From Diaphorobacter limosus (GTDB lineage: Bacteria; Pseudomonadota; Gammaproteobacteria; Burkholderiales; Burkholderiaceae_C): DNA of 64,000 nt. The position numbers and the translations under genes are program-made. The DNA is taken from the NCBI RefSeq assembly GCF_033100095.1, contig NZ_CP136921.1:2512501-2576500 (forward strand), in the 5' to 3' direction. Below the pieces are notes generated by a model. The model saw only the letters and a program-made list of their open reading frames with translations, ran no database searches and was not told the origin of the DNA. Shown one piece after another: positions 61,155 through 64,000 of the stretch (its first letter is position 1; each line of letters opens with the position of its first letter).

Positions 61155-62314
61155 ACTTCGCCCCCACCCCCGAGCAGGAGCAAATCAAGGCCGCCATCGA
61201 GCGCGTCTGCGCCCCGTTTGACGCCGATTACTGGCTGAAGAAGGACCAGGATGGCGGCTTTCCGCACGACTTCCACCAGGCGCTGGCGGCATCGGGCTGG
61301 CTGGGCATCGCCATGCCCGAGGAATATGGCGGCGCCGGCCTTGGCATCAGCGAGGCCGCGCTGATGATGCACACCATCTCCGCCACCGGCGCGGGCCTGT
61401 CGGGCGCCTCGGCCGTGCACATGAACATCTTCGGCCTGCACCCGGTGGTGGTCTTCGGCACCGAGGAGCAGAAAAAACGCTGGCTGCCGCCGCTGATCGA
61501 GGGCAAGGACAAGGCCTGCTTTGGCGTGACCGAGCCCAACGCCGGCCTGAACACGCTGAAGCTGCAGACACGCGCCGTGCGCGAAGGCAACCATTACGTG
61601 GTGCATGGGCAGAAGGTCTACATCTCCACCGCCCAGGTGGCCAACAAGATCCTGCTGCTGACACGCACCACGCCGGTGGAGCAGGCGCGCGGCACCGAGG
61701 GCCTGACGCTGTTCTACACCGACCTGGATCGCAGCAAGATCGAGGTACATGAAATCGCCAAGCTGGGCCGCGCCTGCGTGGACACCAACCAGCTCTTCAT
61801 CGACGGCCTGCGCATCCCCGTGGAGGACCGGGTGGGCGAGGAGGGCAAGGGCTTTTCCTACATCCTGCACGGCATGAACCCCGAGCGCATCCTGATCGCC
61901 GCCGAGGCCGTCGGCCTGGGCCGCGCGGCCCTGGCGCGCGCGGCCGGCTACGCCGCCGAGCGCGAGGTCTTCGGCCGCCCCATCGGCAAGAACCAAGCCA
62001 TACAGCACCCGCTGGCCGAGGCCTGGATGGACCTGGAGGCCGCGCACCTGATGGTGCAAAAGGCCGCCTGGCTGTACGACCAGGGCAAGAATTGCGCCGC
62101 CGAGGCCAACGCCGCCAAATTCCTGGGCGCCGAGGCCGGCTACCGCGCCTGCGAGCGCGCCATCTTCACCCATGGCGGCATGGGCTACGCCAAGGAATAC
62201 CACGTCGAGCGCTACATGCGCGAGTCCTGGATCCCGCGCCTGGCGCCGGTGAGCCCGCAGCTCATCCTGTGCTTCATCGCCGAGAAAGTGCTGGGGCTGC
62301 CCAAGTCGTACTGA
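61151..62314 (+). CDS. Acyl-CoA dehydrogenase
   Basis: A 387-residue FAD-dependent acyl-CoA dehydrogenase, related along its length to the enzyme at 13016-14182 (shared GVTEP, EGKGFxYIL and GLP end). It contains CFGVTEPNAGLNTLKLQT, VYISTAQVANKILLLTRTT, and NPERILIAAEAVG with Glu at the helix-G position; the C-terminal YEGT motif is replaced by PRLAPVSPQ. It would use ETF as acceptor. The start overlaps the cupin stop. A branched or aromatic acyl-CoA is likely, by analogy to the position of the base. Confidence 0.87.
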   Translation: MNFAPTPEQEQIKAAIERVCAPFDADYWLKKDQDGGFPHDFHQALAASGWLGIAMPEEYGGAGLGISEAALMMHTISATGAGLSGASAVHMNIFGLHPVVVFGTEEQKKRWLPPLIEGKDKACFGVTEPNAGLNTLKLQTRAVREGNHYVVHGQKVYISTAQVANKILLLTRTTPVEQARGTEGLTLFYTDLDRSKIEVHEIAKLGRACVDTNQLFIDGLRIPVEDRVGEEGKGFSYILHGMNPERILIAAEAVGLGRAALARAAGYAAEREVFGRPIGKNQAIQHPLAEAWMDLEAAHLMVQKAAWLYDQGKNCAAEANAAKFLGAEAGYRACERAIFTHGGMGYAKEYHVERYMRESWIPRLAPVSPQLILCFIAEKVLGLPKSY

Positions 62315-62340
62315 GAGACAACCCCCTGTGGCGCTACGCG

Positions 62341-62378
62341 CCTTCCCCCTTCTCTCACGCTTCGCGTGGGAAGGGGGA
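62341..62378 (+). terminator. Hairpin after the acyl-CoA dehydrogenase gene
   Basis: TTCCCCCTTCTCTCACGC and GCGTGGGAAGGGGGA pair around TTCG. It is a strong stem downstream of the operon but has no T run. Confidence 0.5.
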
Positions 62379-62501
62379 CGCAGCCCTCGCTGCGGGGCGG
62401 CCCTTGCTCGGCTGCCGCTGGCATGGGGTCGCGCCAGTTGCGAGCGGTGTGAGTCTCGCAAAACGTCCATATGGGAGCCTGTGTTGGGGCATCATGCCGG
62501 C

Positions 62502-63392
62502 ATGAAACTGCACCAGCTGCGCTACTTCGCCGTGCTGGCCGAGGAGCTGCACTTCGGCCGCGCGGCCGAGCGCCTGGCCATCACGCAGCCGCCGCTGTCC
62601 TCGGGCATCAAGGCGCTGGAGGAGGAGCTGGGCGTGCGCCTGTTCGAGCGCAGCAGCAAGCATGTGGCGCTCACGGCCGCCGGCCAGGCGTATCTGGCCG
62701 AGGTGCGCGTGGTGCTGGACCGCGTGGCCAGCGCCGCCGAGACAGCGCGCGCGGTGGCCGCAGGGCTGCAGGGGCGGCTGGAGATCGGCTTTGCCGGCTC
62801 CATGGTGTACCGCGACATGCCGCGCATCGTGCGCGCCTTCGGCGCCCGTGCGCCGGGCATAGACGTGAACCTGCGCGAGCTGTCGTCGGCCGAGCAGCTG
62901 GACGCCCTGCTGCACCGCCAGCTGCACGCCGGCTTCATCAACGCCGCCGCCGTGCCCCCGCGCCTGGCATGCCGGCCGCTCATCCCCGACCATTTCGTCT
63001 GCTGCCTGCCCGAGGCGCACCCACTGGCGCGTGAATCAGCCGTGGCCCTGCCGGCGCTGGCGCAGGAGGGCTTCGTGATGTTCGCGCGCGACGTGGCGCC
63101 GGCCAACCACGACAACGTGATCGCGCTGTTCGAGCGCGCCGGCATCCACCCACGCACGCGCCATGCGGCGCGGCAATGGCTCACGGTGGTGTCGCTGGTG
63201 GCGCTGGGCATGGGTGTGGCCCTGGTGCCGGCGTCGCTGGCCCAGGCGGGCGTGCAGGGCGTGCGCTTCCTGCCCATCGTCGGGCTGCGCCACCCGGCGG
63301 TGGGCGTTCTGGCCTGGCATGAGGAGGCCGACAATCCCGCGCTGCGGATCTTTCTGGATTGCGCGGCGCCCTTCCTACAATCGGGCGCATGA
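62502..63392 (+). CDS. LysR-family transcriptional regulator
   Basis: A 296-residue LysR regulator. The winged helix reads [50 protein letters not shown], followed by a linker helix and a substrate-binding domain starting [18 protein letters not shown]; the pattern resembles regulators of aromatic or carboxylic acid catabolism (CatR/BenM group). It is next to the Bug-cupin-dehydrogenase operon in the same direction and overlaps metH by four bases (63389-63392). It probably controls the upstream operon; the overlap with metH is unusual. Confidence 0.88.
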   Translation: MKLHQLRYFAVLAEELHFGRAAERLAITQPPLSSGIKALEEELGVRLFERSSKHVALTAAGQAYLAEVRVVLDRVASAAETARAVAAGLQGRLEIGFAGSMVYRDMPRIVRAFGARAPGIDVNLRELSSAEQLDALLHRQLHAGFINAAAVPPRLACRPLIPDHFVCCLPEAHPLARESAVALPALAQEGFVMFARDVAPANHDNVIALFERAGIHPRTRHAARQWLTVVSLVALGMGVALVPASLAQAGVQGVRFLPIVGLRHPAVGVLAWHEEADNPALRIFLDCAAPFLQSGA

Positions 63393-64000
63393 CCCTGCCC
63401 CACTACACCCGCGCCCAGGCGCTGCCCGCCATCCTTCACCAGCGCATCGCCATCCTCGACGGCGCCATGGGCACCATGATCCAGCGCTTCAAGCTGACCG
63501 AGGCGCAGTACCGTGGCGAGCGCTTTGCGGACTTTGCGCGCGACGTGAAGGGCAACAACGAGCTGCTCTCGCTCACCCGCCCCGACGTGATCCGCGACAT
63601 CCATGAGGGCTACCTGGCCGCCGGCGCCGACCTGATCGAGACCAACACCTTTGGCGCCACTTCCATCGCCCAGGACGACTACGCCATGGGCGATCTGGCC
63701 TACGAGATGAACCTGGAGAGCGCGAAGCTGGCGCGCGCCGCCTGTGACAAATTCAGTACGCCAGACAAGCCGCGCTTCGTCGCCGGCGCCCTCGGCCCCA
63801 CGCCCAAGACGGCCAGCATCAGCCCCGACGTGAACGACCCCGGCGCGCGCAACATCAGCTTCGAGCAGCTGCGCGCGGCCTACCTGGAGCAGACGCTGGC
63901 CCTTATTGAGGGCGGCGCCGACGTGATCCTGGTCGAGACCATCTTCGACACCTTGAACGCCAAGGCCGCGCTGTTTGCCGTCGATGAAGCCTTCGAGCAG
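63389..64000 (+). CDS. metH: Cobalamin-dependent methionine synthase, N-terminal part
   Basis: The first 204 residues, cut by the window end. The homocysteine-binding barrel is recognised from [39 protein letters not shown], the [27 protein letters not shown] segment and [20 protein letters not shown]. The enzyme transfers a methyl group from methyl-cobalamin to homocysteine. Zinc-binding cysteines and the cobalamin domain lie beyond the window. The ATG overlaps the LysR stop (ATGA). Confidence 0.93.
   Translation, partial: MTLPHYTRAQALPAILHQRIAILDGAMGTMIQRFKLTEAQYRGERFADFARDVKGNNELLSLTRPDVIRDIHEGYLAAGADLIETNTFGATSIAQDDYAMGDLAYEMNLESAKLARAACDKFSTPDKPRFVAGALGPTPKTASISPDVNDPGARNISFEQLRAAYLEQTLALIEGGADVILVETIFDTLNAKAALFAVDEAFEQ

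Overview
The window is a high-GC chromosomal segment from a betaproteobacterium, most likely the family Comamonadaceae (Acidovorax / Alicycliphilus / Comamonas type). The evidence is the large set of orphan Bug-type (TctC) periplasmic receptors, the many acyl-CoA catabolic genes, a family of short intergenic palindromes ending in AGCTATT, a NorR-controlled quinol nitric oxide reductase and remnants of an anaerobic ribonucleotide reductase operon. It opens inside a LivK-like receptor gene and closes inside metH.

Bases 1-39000 are mostly carboxylic acid / acyl-CoA catabolism in several transcription units. A minus-strand block (1821-10810) holds two Bug receptors, an acyl-CoA synthetase, a thiolase, a family I CoA-transferase with an altered catalytic motif, a crotonase, a MaoC hydratase and an SDR that together resemble a split peroxisomal MFE-2. 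A plus-strand block (11034-20466) holds two Bug receptors, a hydratase, an acyl-CoA dehydrogenase, a family III CoA-transferase, an MmgE/PrpD protein, a CitE-like lyase and an MFS transporter. A low-GC PEP-CTERM gene (20688-22097) sits between 28-bp direct repeats. A further block (22211-37103) has an AMACR-like CoA-transferase, an IclR regulator, SDRs (one of DECR2 type), a thiolase, two acyl-CoA ligases, an acyl-CoA dehydrogenase, three Bug receptors, a PaaI thioesterase and an Xre-RES toxin-antitoxin pair. sdaA follows.

Bases 39056-46620 are a sedentary integron: a non-class-1 intI on the minus strand, an attI/Pc region and ten cassettes with recognisable attC sites. They include an aminoglycoside acetyltransferase of the AAC(6')-II type, an AAA ATPase, a zinc-ribbon-like protein, an excalibur-domain protein, two related cassettes that contain copies of the host's own intergenic palindrome, and three identical copies of a 297-bp cassette without a convincing gene. 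An IS110-family (IS1111-group) element interrupts the attC of cassette 9; its long non-coding end contains a 10-nt match to its own insertion junction, as expected of a bridge RNA guide.

Bases 47582-53948 concern nitric oxide and anaerobic life: norR and a divergent qNor gene with NorR boxes and a sigma-54 promoter, then an internally deleted nrdD, a separately encoded glycyl-radical domain and nrdG. Bases 53956-55960 hold a three-gene accessory module (Phd-like antitoxin, VapC-like protein lacking the usual catalytic acids, patatin phospholipase) with an operator-like promoter; this is the best candidate for an undescribed system. The end contains a frameshifted Uma2 gene, a second PEP-CTERM protein with the same upstream box and sigma-54 promoter as the first, recQ, a Bug-cupin-acyl-CoA dehydrogenase operon, a LysR regulator and metH.
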